This document shows positions 44,003 through 52,351 of a stretch of 64,000 nucleotides of DNA, piece after piece. The notes beneath the pieces are model-generated. The model made no database searches and was not told the origin of the DNA. It saw only the letters and a list, made by a program, of their open reading frames with translations. The stretch is from Bacillota bacterium (lineage in GTDB: Bacteria > Bacillota > Sulfobacillia > Sulfobacillales > Sulfobacillaceae): positions 1-64,000 of the forward strand of contig JAPNUR010000009.1 of the NCBI GenBank assembly GCA_026627385.1. Direction: 5' to 3'. The translations under genes and the position numbers were made by a program. Positions within the stretch are counted from its first letter, which is position 1. Each line of letters opens with the position of its first letter.

Positions 44003-44287
44003 TTAGCGGCGAATGACCTTACGGATAACCTGCATGAGATCCTCGATAGGTTGGTCGCCCTGGTGTTGCTCAATGGCATCCTTCACGCACCCGGTGACAT
44101 GAGAACGTAACAAAATCAAGGCCACTTCGTCCAAAGCTCCGCTGGTCGCGGCTACTTGCTGCAAAATATCGGGACAATAGCGACCATCTTCCACCATCCG
44201 CATAATGCCCTTCACTTGACCCTCAATGCGCTTGAGGCGAGCCATGAGGTTCTCTTTATCCTCCTCGTATCGGTACGCGGAAATCAC
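44003..44287 (-). CDS. csoR: Copper-sensing transcriptional repressor
   Basis: A 94-aa all-helical CsoR/RcnR-family repressor. The Cu(I) ligands appear as Cys in GRYCPDIL, then His and Cys in RSHVTGC (the C-H-C set of CsoR). The N-terminal RLKRIEGQVKGI helix is the family hallmark. Binding Cu(I) releases DNA and derepresses copA-copZ downstream. GTG 44287 has GGGTAGGG upstream. Confidence 0.93.
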   Translation of the reverse strand: MISAYRYEEDKENLMARLKRIEGQVKGIMRMVEDGRYCPDILQQVAATSGALDEVALILLRSHVTGCVKDAIEQHQGDQPIEDLMQVIRKVIRR

Positions 44288-44297
44288 CCCCTACCCT

Positions 44298-44340
44298 TAC
44301 TCCCTACTAGTATGTTACAGCAAGCTTGTTCGGGTGACAA
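44298..44340 (-). promoter_or_regulatory. csoR-copA-copZ promoter with putative CsoR operator
   Basis: On the minus strand TTGTCA (44340-44335), 17 nt, TAACAT (44317-44312). The region TACTCCCTACTAGTATG (44298-44314, plus strand) overlaps the -10 and resembles the GC-flanked pseudo-palindromes bound by CsoR proteins (arms TACT/AGTA). Assignment as operator is inference. Confidence 0.5.
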
Positions 44341-45015
44341 GAAATCTCCCGAAAATCCAAAGAACGCGGAGTCAAGGTTGCAGCTTGGGCGTATTATGAC
44401 GCATTCGCTTTAGCTTCTTTCGAATCAAATGGCGCCAATGCGGCAGAGACTGGCGGTAATGCCACAGTCATTGGCATCTAGGGCAATGTGATAAAAACTC
44501 TGTATCTCGAAGCTGTGGGGGAATGGCGGATTCAAACGGCAGCATCGGGTTAAGCCTCATGTGGCGAATTGCAGGCTCCGCTATACCAGAGAGGCCGTCT
44601 CAGGCCGCACTGATGTGAATGTCCGCGCTTTCGATCTTGAGGCCCTGCATCAAAAGCGCCCTCAGGCATAAAGATTCCGCACGACAGCTTCCGGCACTGA
44701 AGGCCATGCGCGCGAAGACCCTGCAACCCTCTCTAGAAAAGGATTCAGACAAAACTCTCACGTGGGCGGGCACCATTATCCTGATCTGATGCGTCCCCAG
44801 AGCCCAGAACGTGGCGCTGAGTAAGCCCCAATGCTCTAGGGCAAGGACAACTGCGCCTGCAGGCTGAGACGTCGCCAAACAGGCCTCATGGGACATCAAC
44901 CTTAACGCGGCCGGATGTTGTCCGTGCGCTGGCCATAGGGCCTCAACGTGGTCGCATCGATGTCGATGTTCGTCAAGGGGTAGCACCACCGCAACTCCTA
45001 CGAGACATGAGGGCG
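44341..45015. other. 675-bp degraded stretch
   Basis: No intact gene. The minus-strand frame 44600-44989 faintly recalls the N-terminus of an IS110-type transposase (a VVLPLDEHRHRC-like opening, then AVVLALEHWG and QIRIMVPAHVRVL) but without enough conserved residues to call it. Nothing else is recognised. Confidence 0.35.
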
Positions 45016-45336
45016 TTATCGAATCTCCAGCATCATCCCGTCAACAAGTCCATGGCGGAGCACCTCTGCCGCCCAGGGATGCAAACGGATTCACCCGCCA
45101 CTCAAGGCATGCCCAAGACTCGCGGTGTCCAAAGTTGCCCTGAGACAGCGCACCGGTGCCGCAGTAAAGGTCGCCACCACGGCAGGGTCGTCCAGCACCG
45201 ACGGCCGTTCAAGGCGAAACCGGCCCCGTGGTGTCGGCGACTCGGGGCGTCCGATACTAACGGCAAACCAAGCCACACGCAATTCACCATCCCACACTTC
45301 GAGGACGCGGCGCTTGCGATCGACCACCCAGTGCAT
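45016..45336 (-). pseudogene. YkuD-type L,D-transpeptidase with UGA at the catalytic cysteine
   Basis: ATG 45336 has a strong AAGGGGGGAG site, and 106 codons read as one small YkuD domain if a TGA at 45091-45093 is passed. The start is MHWVVDRKRRVLEVWDG; VSIGRPESPTPRGRFRLE is the usual TPxGxF segment; then SLGHALSGG, TGA, IRLHPWAAEVLRHG. In YkuD enzymes the codon at the TGA encodes the catalytic Cys of S(H)GCIR. The upstream catalytic HG is also lost (LRAT), so decay is the simplest view. It is nonetheless full length with no frameshift. Confidence 0.6.
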
Positions 45337-45497
45337 AATCTCCCCCCTTGATGTTATGTATGATCGGCGGGGACATGAGGTGCCCACCTATCAGTTGTGC
45401 ATCTTTGGGGACATTAAGACAGACGGTCCAAAAAAGACTGATGAGTTTTCAAGTGCTGGCCTCGACGACTGATGCAAGCCCACAGAATCCCCCAGAA

Positions 45498-46457
45498 TCA
45501 GCGCATAGTCTCCGCCTCATCGATTAGCGTATGGGTCCTCGTTTCTCGTTTGGTGCGGACTTCTAACCGAGTCACATCGCGCCTCAACTCGTTTAACAGC
45601 TCGCTCGCGGCCACTGTAGGTTTGTGTCGTGACCAAAGGGCATCGAGGGTGCGCTCCATGTTTAATCCGTCGATAGCGAGTGCTCTGATGCCGAGCGCAT
45701 CCGGATCATGGTGCATAAAAAGGGTCCGGGACACAACACTAACGCCCACGTTATGCCGTACCATGGCCACAATAGCCCTTACGGAATCTAATTGCATGAT
45801 GACCGTTAACTGATGGAGTGTATATCCGCGCTGCTCCAATGCGCGCTCAAACACACGGCGGGTTCCTGATCCCTCTTCGCGCAAGATCCAATCCAGGCCC
45901 AGCAAATCTTTGACCGGCACCGCATCCGACTGGGCAAGGGGATGACGGGTCGACACAATTAACGCGAGCTCGTCGCGCCACAACTGTTCGTGATGCAGGC
46001 GGCGATAGCTGAAGCTCCCGGTTTCCACAACGCCAAGGTCGACGGCTCCGCGCTCCACTAAGGACACCACGTCGGCACTATTCGTCATGGTCAAGGACAA
46101 ACGCACAGAGGGCCACTTGGCACGAAAACGGCCAAGCGGGGTAGGCAAAAATAGTTCGGCGGCGGTATGCGAGGCCGCCAACCGCACGCGGCCAATCCCC
46201 TCGGCTTCGGCTTTTACGTCGCGTACCGTTTTTTGCCAGAGGGATTCCATGTCTTGCACGCTGGCTAGCAGCATTTTGCCGCTCGCCGTCAGCTCCATCC
46301 CTCGGCGGCCCCGTGTAAAAAGCGTGACACCCAGTTCGCGCTCCAATGCCGCAATGTGATTTGAGGCGGCTGACGGCGACAAATTGAGGCTACGGCTAGC
46401 TCGTGTAAGGTTTCCCATGCGTGCTACGGCTAAAAACACGGTAAGGCGAAAATCCAC
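45498..46457 (-). CDS. LysR-family transcriptional regulator
   Basis: A 319-aa regulator: N-terminal winged helix (VFLAVARMGNLTRASRSLNL, then SPSAASNHIAALERELGVTLF) and a C-terminal periplasmic-binding-like effector domain (VDLGVVETG, WILREEGSGTRRVFE). GTG 46457 is preceded by ACGGAGG at good spacing; TTG 46478 is further upstream. It is divergent from the TDT transporter, 117 bp apart, which it most likely controls. The effector is unknown; CysB/CysL-like sulfur regulators share the SGTR motif. Confidence 0.88.
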   Translation of the reverse strand: MDFRLTVFLAVARMGNLTRASRSLNLSPSAASNHIAALERELGVTLFTRGRRGMELTASGKMLLASVQDMESLWQKTVRDVKAEAEGIGRVRLAASHTAAELFLPTPLGRFRAKWPSVRLSLTMTNSADVVSLVERGAVDLGVVETGSFSYRRLHHEQLWRDELALIVSTRHPLAQSDAVPVKDLLGLDWILREEGSGTRRVFERALEQRGYTLHQLTVIMQLDSVRAIVAMVRHNVGVSVVSRTLFMHHDPDALGIRALAIDGLNMERTLDALWSRHKPTVAASELLNELRRDVTRLEVRTKRETRTHTLIDEAETMR

Positions 46458-46574
46458 CGTCGCGTCCTCCGTTTCCAATATTGAGTCTTACCTTCCGTTC
46501 TTGTGAACGCACGGCACCATACCTTCTTCTATGATAGACACTAATCCGCAAGCAAAGGAGGATCTCGTCGAACA

Positions 46575-47663
46575 ATGGTTAAACATATTACCCCCAAGTG
46601 GTTTACCATCACAATGGGTACAGGAATCGTTGCGCTTGACGCCTACCTCTTGCCCGGCAGCACGGGGTGGCTGAAGAACTTTGGGACGCTTTTCTGGCTC
46701 GTGAACATGATGTTACTAACTCTCTTCATGGTGGGCCTAGCCACTCGCTTTGTCAAGGATTGGCCCAGCATGCGAACCATTTTTGCCCATCCGGTCGAGT
46801 CGCTGTTTTTTGGAGCCGTGCCCATGGCATTAACCACGGTTGTCAACGGATTTTTTGACATCGGCCCGCATGTGCTAGGTCATCCGGCAATCGCTATCGG
46901 CGGGATCCTTTGGCTGTTTAATGCTGCGCTCGCGCTGGCGTCGGTGATTGTCATCCCGTTTTTCATGTTTACCCGCCACGAGCACGGCCTTGGACAAATG
47001 ACAGCCATCTGGCTCATGCCTATTGTCCCCGCCGAAGTGGCTGCTGCATCGGGCGGTCTATGGTTGCCGCACTTAGCCAGCTTAGCCGAACGGCAAGACC
47101 TCTATGTGGTGGTGGCCGCCCTGTGGGCACTGAGCGTTCCCTTAGCCTTCTTAATCCTCGGCGTATTATTTGTCCGCTTGGCCGTCCATAAGCTGCCGGT
47201 TCAAGAGCTAGCCATTTCGACCTGGATCACGTTGGGCACGTTAGGAACCGGGATTATGGGGCTCATGCTGCTAGCCCATGCAAGCCCGCTGGCGTTCCCC
47301 GCCCTGGCTTATGGCCTTCGCGCAGCAACCACCCTAAGTGCCTTAATTCTATGGGGATTTGGCCTCTGGTGGCTGGTCATGAGCGGCTTAATTACCCTCT
47401 ATTATACCCGCCAACGGAAGTTGCCGTTTAACCTCGGATGGTGGGGGCTGACATTTCCGCTAGGAGTGTTTGTGGGAGGGAGCGATCTCTTAAATCGCGC
47501 CCTTGGCACCCCCATTTTTCACTGGAGTACCGTGATGCTCTTTGTGTTGCTCGGCCTCTTTTGGTTAACCGTGGCTTCGCGCAGCATATGGCATATCGTC
47601 GCTCCACGGCATCGCACGAGCAACCAATTACCGGTAACTGAAGTCGTAGAAGAAGCGATATAA
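46575..47663 (+). CDS. TDT-family (TehA/SLAC1/SSU1-like) transporter
   Basis: A 362-aa membrane protein with ten hydrophobic helices. KWFTITMGTGIVALDAYLLP, then helix blocks with FMFTRHEHGLGQMTAIWLMP and PAEVAAASGG, match the tellurite-resistance/dicarboxylate transporter family, which includes SSU1-type sulfite pumps and malate carriers. Near neighbours deal with sulfite and persulfide, so sulfite efflux is a reasonable guess but is unproven. ATG 46575 has AAAGGAGG upstream. Confidence 0.85.
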   Translation: MVKHITPKWFTITMGTGIVALDAYLLPGSTGWLKNFGTLFWLVNMMLLTLFMVGLATRFVKDWPSMRTIFAHPVESLFFGAVPMALTTVVNGFFDIGPHVLGHPAIAIGGILWLFNAALALASVIVIPFFMFTRHEHGLGQMTAIWLMPIVPAEVAAASGGLWLPHLASLAERQDLYVVVAALWALSVPLAFLILGVLFVRLAVHKLPVQELAISTWITLGTLGTGIMGLMLLAHASPLAFPALAYGLRAATTLSALILWGFGLWWLVMSGLITLYYTRQRKLPFNLGWWGLTFPLGVFVGGSDLLNRALGTPIFHWSTVMLFVLLGLFWLTVASRSIWHIVAPRHRTSNQLPVTEVVEEAI

Positions 47664-47670
47664 CGCCCGA

Positions 47671-47696
47671 GGGCGCAGGTCGACCGACCTGCGCCC
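47671..47696. repeat. 12-bp perfect inverted repeat after the TDT gene
   Basis: GGGCGCAGGTCG and CGACCTGCGCCC separated by 2 nt, 8 bp past the TDT stop. It has no T-run, so it could be a factor-dependent or transcript-stabilising hairpin. Confidence 0.55.
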
Positions 47697-47839
47697 CATG
47701 ATGTGAATCGAAACCCGTAGGAATCCGACAGCTATTGATAACCCTCACGCCCTCGCCAGATTTGCATGAACCGCCCCGTTGTGGGGTACAGCTATTGCAA
47801 AATCGCAGTCCCACCCTTCTGCATCTCGCGAAACCCAAA

Positions 47840-47858
47840 ATACCCATAGTGGTATAAT
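47840..47858 (+). promoter_or_regulatory. TauE promoter with ATACC-N6-GGTAT dyad
   Basis: ATACC-CATAGT-GGTAT (47840-47855) overlaps an extended -10 (TGGTATAAT, TATAAT at 47853-47858), 69 bp upstream of the tauE-like ATG. The same dyad stands in the rhodanese promoter, suggesting a common repressor, perhaps of the CsoR/CstR type. Confidence 0.6.
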
Positions 47859-47926
47859 GACATTAACTTGAGCGAAAGCCAAATGGAGCGCTTCGCCAAT
47901 TGAAATTTCAACGAGAGGCGATAAAA

Positions 47927-48718
47927 ATGAGCACGTTGCAATCGTTACTTGCCATAGCCTCCGGAGGTATCGTGGGTTTGAGTTTAGGGTTGCTTGGCGG
48001 AGGCGGTTCCATTATGGCCGTCCCGTTATTGCTCTATGTCGTGCGCCTGTCCAATCCGCACGTGGTGATTGGGACTAGTGCCTTTGCTGTTTCTCTCAAT
48101 GCATACCTGAATTTGATCCCTCATGCCCGGGCCGGCCATGTCAAATGGAAGCCCGCTATTGCCCTCGCGATCCCCGGCGTCTTTGGCGCCCTGATCGGTG
48201 CATATTTCGGGCATCGTGCCAACGGGCATGATCTCTTGTTTTTGTTTGCCATCTTAATGATTGTCATTGCAGTATTGATGCTACGGTCACCGAAAGCCAC
48301 GGAAGCTCGAACACAGGAAAGGCGTGATATGGGGGCAACAAAGTATGGGCGAGTATTGCCCACCGGCTTTCTCGTCGGCGCATTGTCCGGCTTTTTCGGC
48401 ATCGGCGGCGGGTTCTTAATTGTCCCGGGCCTGGTGTTTTCTAGTGGTCTACAAATGATTGACGCCATTGGATCGTCGCTGGTAGCGGTGGGGACCTTTG
48501 GTTTAACTACCGCCATTAGCTATACCGTCCTGGGCCTGATTAATTGGCTTGTCCTGGCCGAGTATACTATTGGGGGTGTACTGGGCGGCTACTTCGGGTA
48601 TCGGCTCGCTACCCGTCTCAGTCACCAGCGCCGAGCTCTAAATCTGATCTTTTCGATTGTCATTATTATCGTCGCCATTTACATGATCGATCAGAATTTA
48701 GCGGTGTTACATCTCTAA
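47927..48718 (+). CDS. TauE/SafE-family sulfite/sulfonate exporter
   Basis: A 263-aa protein with eight membrane helices in two related halves: GIVGLSLGLLGGGGSIMAVP in the first and FLVGALSGFFGIGGGFLIVP in the second, the paired G-rich motif of TauE/SafE permeases. ATG 47927 has GAGAGGCG upstream; the ORF opens at 47900. It is convergent with a rhodanese that shares its operator. Likely exports sulfite or another sulfur anion. Confidence 0.88.
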   Translation: MSTLQSLLAIASGGIVGLSLGLLGGGGSIMAVPLLLYVVRLSNPHVVIGTSAFAVSLNAYLNLIPHARAGHVKWKPAIALAIPGVFGALIGAYFGHRANGHDLLFLFAILMIVIAVLMLRSPKATEARTQERRDMGATKYGRVLPTGFLVGALSGFFGIGGGFLIVPGLVFSSGLQMIDAIGSSLVAVGTFGLTTAISYTVLGLINWLVLAEYTIGGVLGGYFGYRLATRLSHQRRALNLIFSIVIIIVAIYMIDQNLAVLHL

Positions 48719-48722
48719 AAAG

Positions 48723-48747
48723 AGGCCCGATAAAGGGCCTTTTTTTG
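48723..48747. terminator. Bidirectional terminator between tauE-like and rhodanese genes
   Basis: AGGCCC (48723-48728) pairs with GGGCCT (48735-48740), flanked by AAAAAGA on one side and TTTTTTT on the other. It ends transcription from both directions. Confidence 0.85.
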
Positions 48748-48754
48748 GAGCATA

Positions 48755-49069
48755 TCAGCGGATCGGGCCCTTCCACCGAATCATGCCGCCTTCAAGATTT
48801 TGCACCGTATAACCGGCTCTTTGCAGGTGAAGCGCGGCCATCCGACTGCGCGTTCCCGAGCGACAGACTGTGACAACAGGGCGATCTTGAGGCACCTCGT
48901 ACAGTCGCTGGGGCAACTCTCCGAGTGGAATATGATAAGCTTGGGGAATGTGAGCCTGACGAAATTCGGCTACTGTCCTTACATCCAACACGAAGACCGC
49001 GCGACTGTTTAATTGCTGTTCAAGTTCTTGTGGCGTGATCCCCGGAACCTTGGGTCCAAATCCAAACAT
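48755..49069 (-). CDS. Single-domain rhodanese
   Basis: A 104-aa rhodanese with the active-site loop CRSGTR (Cys nucleophile in VVTVCRSGTRSR), LDVRTVAEFRQAHIPQAYHI and NLEGGMIRWKGP. It carries persulfide on Cys and moves sulfane sulfur. ATG 49069 follows GGGGGAG; the ORF to 49195 runs through the promoter. Convergent with the tauE-like gene and sharing its ATACC-N6-GGTAT dyad: together they look like a sulfane-sulfur/sulfite detoxification pair. Confidence 0.9.
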   Translation of the reverse strand: MFGFGPKVPGITPQELEQQLNSRAVFVLDVRTVAEFRQAHIPQAYHIPLGELPQRLYEVPQDRPVVTVCRSGTRSRMAALHLQRAGYTVQNLEGGMIRWKGPIR

Positions 49070-49101
49070 TCTCTGCTCCCCCTTGCGCAAAGTACTTAGC
49101 G

Positions 49102-49122
49102 ACAATATACCGCATGTGGTAT
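49102..49122 (-). promoter_or_regulatory. Rhodanese promoter with ATACC-N6-GGTAT dyad
   Basis: The dyad ATACC-GCATGT-GGTAT occupies 49107-49122. On the minus strand its right half continues into GGTATATT, whose TATATT serves as -10, mirroring the tauE-like promoter (GGTATAAT). Confidence 0.6.
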
Positions 49123-49853
49123 AAGGGAGCAACCCCCTCGTCCGAATTATGTGGATGGCCTCGCCATACACCGTGAGGAAACCGGTTAATCCCAAGCTGT
49201 CTTCTAAAGCTTTTGTTTCTGCTACTCATTGCGGCAATCGCTTAACCATTACCATCTCAACCCGTTGAATAAGTTCTTCTTCGCCGGCAGCATTAAGGAC
49301 GCGCTCGTCACTTACACATCCATCTCGTTCCCTGATTCATGCAACAAATTCCTGATCTACACCCATCACGCATCCCAAGTCGTAAAAGATGAAGTCCAAA
49401 ATGTGGGGTGGGTATGATGCAATCAAGCCCCAGAGTGCGGAGCAGGAATGGCAGGAGCACCGTCGAAATGTTCGGCACAAGAAGTATCAGACTCGGGTCT
49501 GGGCAGCGGAAGAGTGGTAGCGCGGAAGCTACACGAGTCCCTGGCGGCTGTGGTAGTCCCAGTTGCTAGGCGGGCTCACCGAGTGGTTCATTTTCACAAT
49601 TATCGCGTCCCAATATACGAGGCCGACACATCCGGCCCCCTATGATCCGGCGGTGGTGCATGCCGGCCTCGTCGACATAGCGTTCTTTGGCCTCGCTATT
49701 CCGGCCCTCTACATTTGGCCTTCGCCGAGTGGGATTGGGACGACAGCGACCAGGCCTGGCCCCTCTGGCTGCCCCCTGGCCATTGGGCTGGCGGCCGGCG
49801 CGATCATGTGGGTCATCGTGTTTCACAGTATGGTGAGGCTCACAAATTAACAA
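49123..49853. other. 730-bp gap between rhodanese and hopanoid operon
   Basis: No gene is supported. A plus-strand frame at 49563-49850 has two hydrophobic stretches (DIAFFGLAIPALYIW and GLAAGAIMWVIVFH) but no ribosome site or family match. It may be a relic of a membrane protein gene. Confidence 0.4.
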
Positions 49854-50996
49854 TTAAATTGAAGGATTAGCACCCTTGTTCCCCTTGCTCGTCATTAGCT
49901 CTTCTACGAATGCCACCACCTGACGGGCGGCATTGGTGGGTACGAGTGCCGCCATCCGCGTGGTCAATTGTTCGGCTGCGTCGCGCTGGGTTAACAACTG
50001 TTGCACAGCCTCACGGGCTTCATCGGCGCTGAACGCCATTACTGCTGCTCCTTGGCGCTGAAACCAGCGCGCATTGCCTAACTCTTGGCCTGGCCTTGGT
50101 TGATAGATCACGAGAGGACGCCGTAGTCGGGCCACTTCTGTCAAGGTTAAGGCGCCGGCCGGCGTGACCACCACGTCTACCGCCGACAGCCATTCCTCCA
50201 TATTGTCTTGGTAGCCACGCACGACCCAGTCGCGGTGCTGCGTCGCTTCGCGCGTCAATGCCTGAAACACCGCTTCGTCATGGCCCGTGAACAGCACCAG
50301 CACCGCCGCGGGCGTGAGCTGATCCAGGGCTCTCACCAAACGCCGAGCCTTGGGCACCGCCATGCCATATGATCCCAGGTTAACCAACACTCGCGGCCGA
50401 GCATCCCACCCCCACCGCTCCCGTACGCGATGTCCTGACGGCGGGTGACGAAATTCGGCGCGAATAGGGATACCCGTGACCCGCACCGTTACCTGGTCGC
50501 CGAGTCGGTCAACGATTGCCTTAGCCGCGTCGAGATGGGGCGCCGCATAGCCATCGACGCCAGGATGGAGCCAGCTCGGGTGAACCACGTAATCGGTAAT
50601 GACGCCAATCACCGGCGCCCTTAACCATCCCGCGCGTCTCAGCGCCGCGAGCCCCATGAGTGGCATAGGATGCGTCGCCAAGATGGCCCGAGGTTGGTGT
50701 TGGGCGATCCATGTTCGCAACCCCGGTAAGCCTGGGCGTTCCTCGATCCGTTGCCACCACGCCATGGCCGATAACCGTCCCGTCACATCATACATCGCCC
50801 CATAGCCCCAAGGCCAATACCGCGTCAACCAATGGTGCACGCGCAAGGTATTCGTTGCCACATGGGGAGGGAGCAACGATAAATAATCGACCACTTCCCC
50901 AGTCTCTTCTGGGAACCACTCCCTCAGAGCATCCACGATGGCATCAGCGGCTCGTTGGTGGCCCATCCCATACTTGGCGGAAAACACCACGAACAT
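49854..50996 (-). CDS. MGDG-synthase/UgtP-like glycosyltransferase
   Basis: A 380-aa GT-B glycosyltransferase. The MurG/MGDG-type N-domain opens FVVFSAKYGMGHQRAADAIV (the GxGHxxAA motif) and contains ITDYVVHPSW. The C-domain has VLVNLGSYGM and VVVTPAGALTLTEVARLRRP, then PGQELGNARWF for the nucleotide-sugar site. The family adds Glc/Gal to diacylglycerol. As the last gene of the hopanoid operon it may instead glycosylate a hopanoid or make a partner glycolipid. ATG 50996 overlaps the hpnE stop by one nucleotide (TAATG); the ORF to 51203 is spurious. Confidence 0.85.
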   Translation of the reverse strand: MFVVFSAKYGMGHQRAADAIVDALREWFPEETGEVVDYLSLLPPHVATNTLRVHHWLTRYWPWGYGAMYDVTGRLSAMAWWQRIEERPGLPGLRTWIAQHQPRAILATHPMPLMGLAALRRAGWLRAPVIGVITDYVVHPSWLHPGVDGYAAPHLDAAKAIVDRLGDQVTVRVTGIPIRAEFRHPPSGHRVRERWGWDARPRVLVNLGSYGMAVPKARRLVRALDQLTPAAVLVLFTGHDEAVFQALTREATQHRDWVVRGYQDNMEEWLSAVDVVVTPAGALTLTEVARLRRPLVIYQPRPGQELGNARWFQRQGAAVMAFSADEAREAVQQLLTQRDAAEQLTTRMAALVPTNAARQVVAFVEELMTSKGNKGANPSI

Positions 50997-52351
50997 TAGC
51001 CAAACGCCACCGCGCGCGACGCATCGCCGGCTACGCAGGTCTCCGCCGCCCGGCGACCGCTGAGAACCGCCCCCTCTAAACACGCTGGCCAATCGGTACC
51101 GGTCCAGTCTCCGGCCAACACCAATCCCTCCACCGGCGTTGTCGGGCCGGGCCTTTGCGCTTCGGTTCCGGGCACAGCGAGAAACGTCGCTTCGGGCTGC
51201 CATACTACCTGGATGGACACCGGTTCAGGTAACCCCAGTCGGTCCCTCACACCGCGGATGACTTCCTGGGCCATGAACGACGCCTCTTTCCCTCTCAACG
51301 CGCTGGCCGCGGAAATCGACACCGCTAAAATATCGCCCCGATCCTCGTCCGGTTGCACCAAGCGGGTGCGATTAAACACCATCGCCCCCCATTCATCGGG
51401 CAACAGCATCAGATCGTGCGGCCACACCGAACGGTCATAAAAGAGGTAAACATTGACGATCGGGCTCATCGAAAATGGCGGCACAGGCACTTGGTGTCCA
51501 ATCCCACTGCGATCGACCACCTCCCTGAGCCGCTTGGGGGGCAACGCCAGCACCACCTGAGGCACCGCGTGGCGCTCTGACCCGCACACCGCGACAATCC
51601 GGTTGGCACGCACATCAAGGGCGGTGACACGCTCGCCCAGCCGGATGTCGACGCCCCGCGCCGCTAAATAGCGGCAAAAGGCTTCGCTCACGGCCTGTAG
51701 CGGCCACTGAAACAGGCCGATGCGCCCGCCACGCCATCCTCCGTCAAACAACAGCCGAAATGTCTTGAGCGCCAGTGCCGCGCTTAACTCGTTCGCGCGT
51801 GCATTGAACACGCCCGTGCCAATGGCCTCCCACAGATATCGCTGTGCGCGCTCGCTCTGACCTGCTTGCCGAAGCCATTCGGCCCACGTCGCGCGATCCC
51901 AGTCCGCGACGTCGTTCATCCGCTCTATGCGAATCCCCGCCCACAGCGCCCGCGCCCGTTCAGCCGGCCTTAGCAAGGAATAGGACGCTAACGAGCCCAG
52001 AAGATGAAAGGGTCCATTAAGACGCGCCGAACGAAAGGTGGCTCTTCCCTCGCGGGCCATCACTGGAACTTCCAACAGCGGCTGGTAACGCACCGCTTCG
52101 CCCAACCCGGCCGTATCCAACAGCGCCTGGAACTGCCCGCACAGCCCGAGCAGGACATGCACGCCGTTGTCCAGCCGTTGACCGCTACCGCGGTGAACAA
52201 AGGAAAACGCCCGACCTCCCACACGCCGCGACGCTTCCAGAACAAGCACCCGCATGCCGTGTTGGGCGAGGTAAAAGGCGGCAGCGAGGCCAGCCCATCC
52301 TGCCCCCACTACCGCCACATCGTACGGCGAAGTTATCCGTTGGCTTGCCAA
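50996..52351 (-). CDS. hpnE: Hydroxysqualene dehydroxylase (squalene-associated FAD desaturase)
   Basis: A 451-aa FAD amine-oxidase-like protein. The FAD-binding start is YDVAVVGAGWAGLAAAFYL, then LEASRRVGGRAFS; the C-terminal FAD motif is VEGLVLAGDWTGTDWPACLEGAVLSGRRAAE, quoted in parts here. In the HpnCDE route it converts hydroxysqualene to squalene. TTG 52351 has GGGAGGGG 5 nt upstream and overlaps hpnD by 19 bp; the ORF continues to 52411. Confidence 0.9.
   Translation of the reverse strand: MASQRITSPYDVAVVGAGWAGLAAAFYLAQHGMRVLVLEASRRVGGRAFSFVHRGSGQRLDNGVHVLLGLCGQFQALLDTAGLGEAVRYQPLLEVPVMAREGRATFRSARLNGPFHLLGSLASYSLLRPAERARALWAGIRIERMNDVADWDRATWAEWLRQAGQSERAQRYLWEAIGTGVFNARANELSAALALKTFRLLFDGGWRGGRIGLFQWPLQAVSEAFCRYLAARGVDIRLGERVTALDVRANRIVAVCGSERHAVPQVVLALPPKRLREVVDRSGIGHQVPVPPFSMSPIVNVYLFYDRSVWPHDLMLLPDEWGAMVFNRTRLVQPDEDRGDILAVSISAASALRGKEASFMAQEVIRGVRDRLGLPEPVSIQVVWQPEATFLAVPGTEAQRPGPTTPVEGLVLAGDWTGTDWPACLEGAVLSGRRAAETCVAGDASRAVAFG

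Noticed and set aside
44600-44989. Possible IS110 transposase N-terminus
   Set aside because: The resemblance is limited to a few hydrophobic and charged positions; DEDD residues could not be placed.
47671-47696. Perfect inverted repeat as a rho-independent terminator
   Set aside because: Long stem but no T-run on either side; listed as a repeat only.
47428-47847. 139-aa minus-strand ORF across the TDT 3' end
   Set aside because: It is an antisense shadow and runs through the palindrome and the next promoter.
49563-49850. 95-aa membrane-like ORF
   Set aside because: Two hydrophobic stretches but no start signal, no family match and surrounding frames look random.
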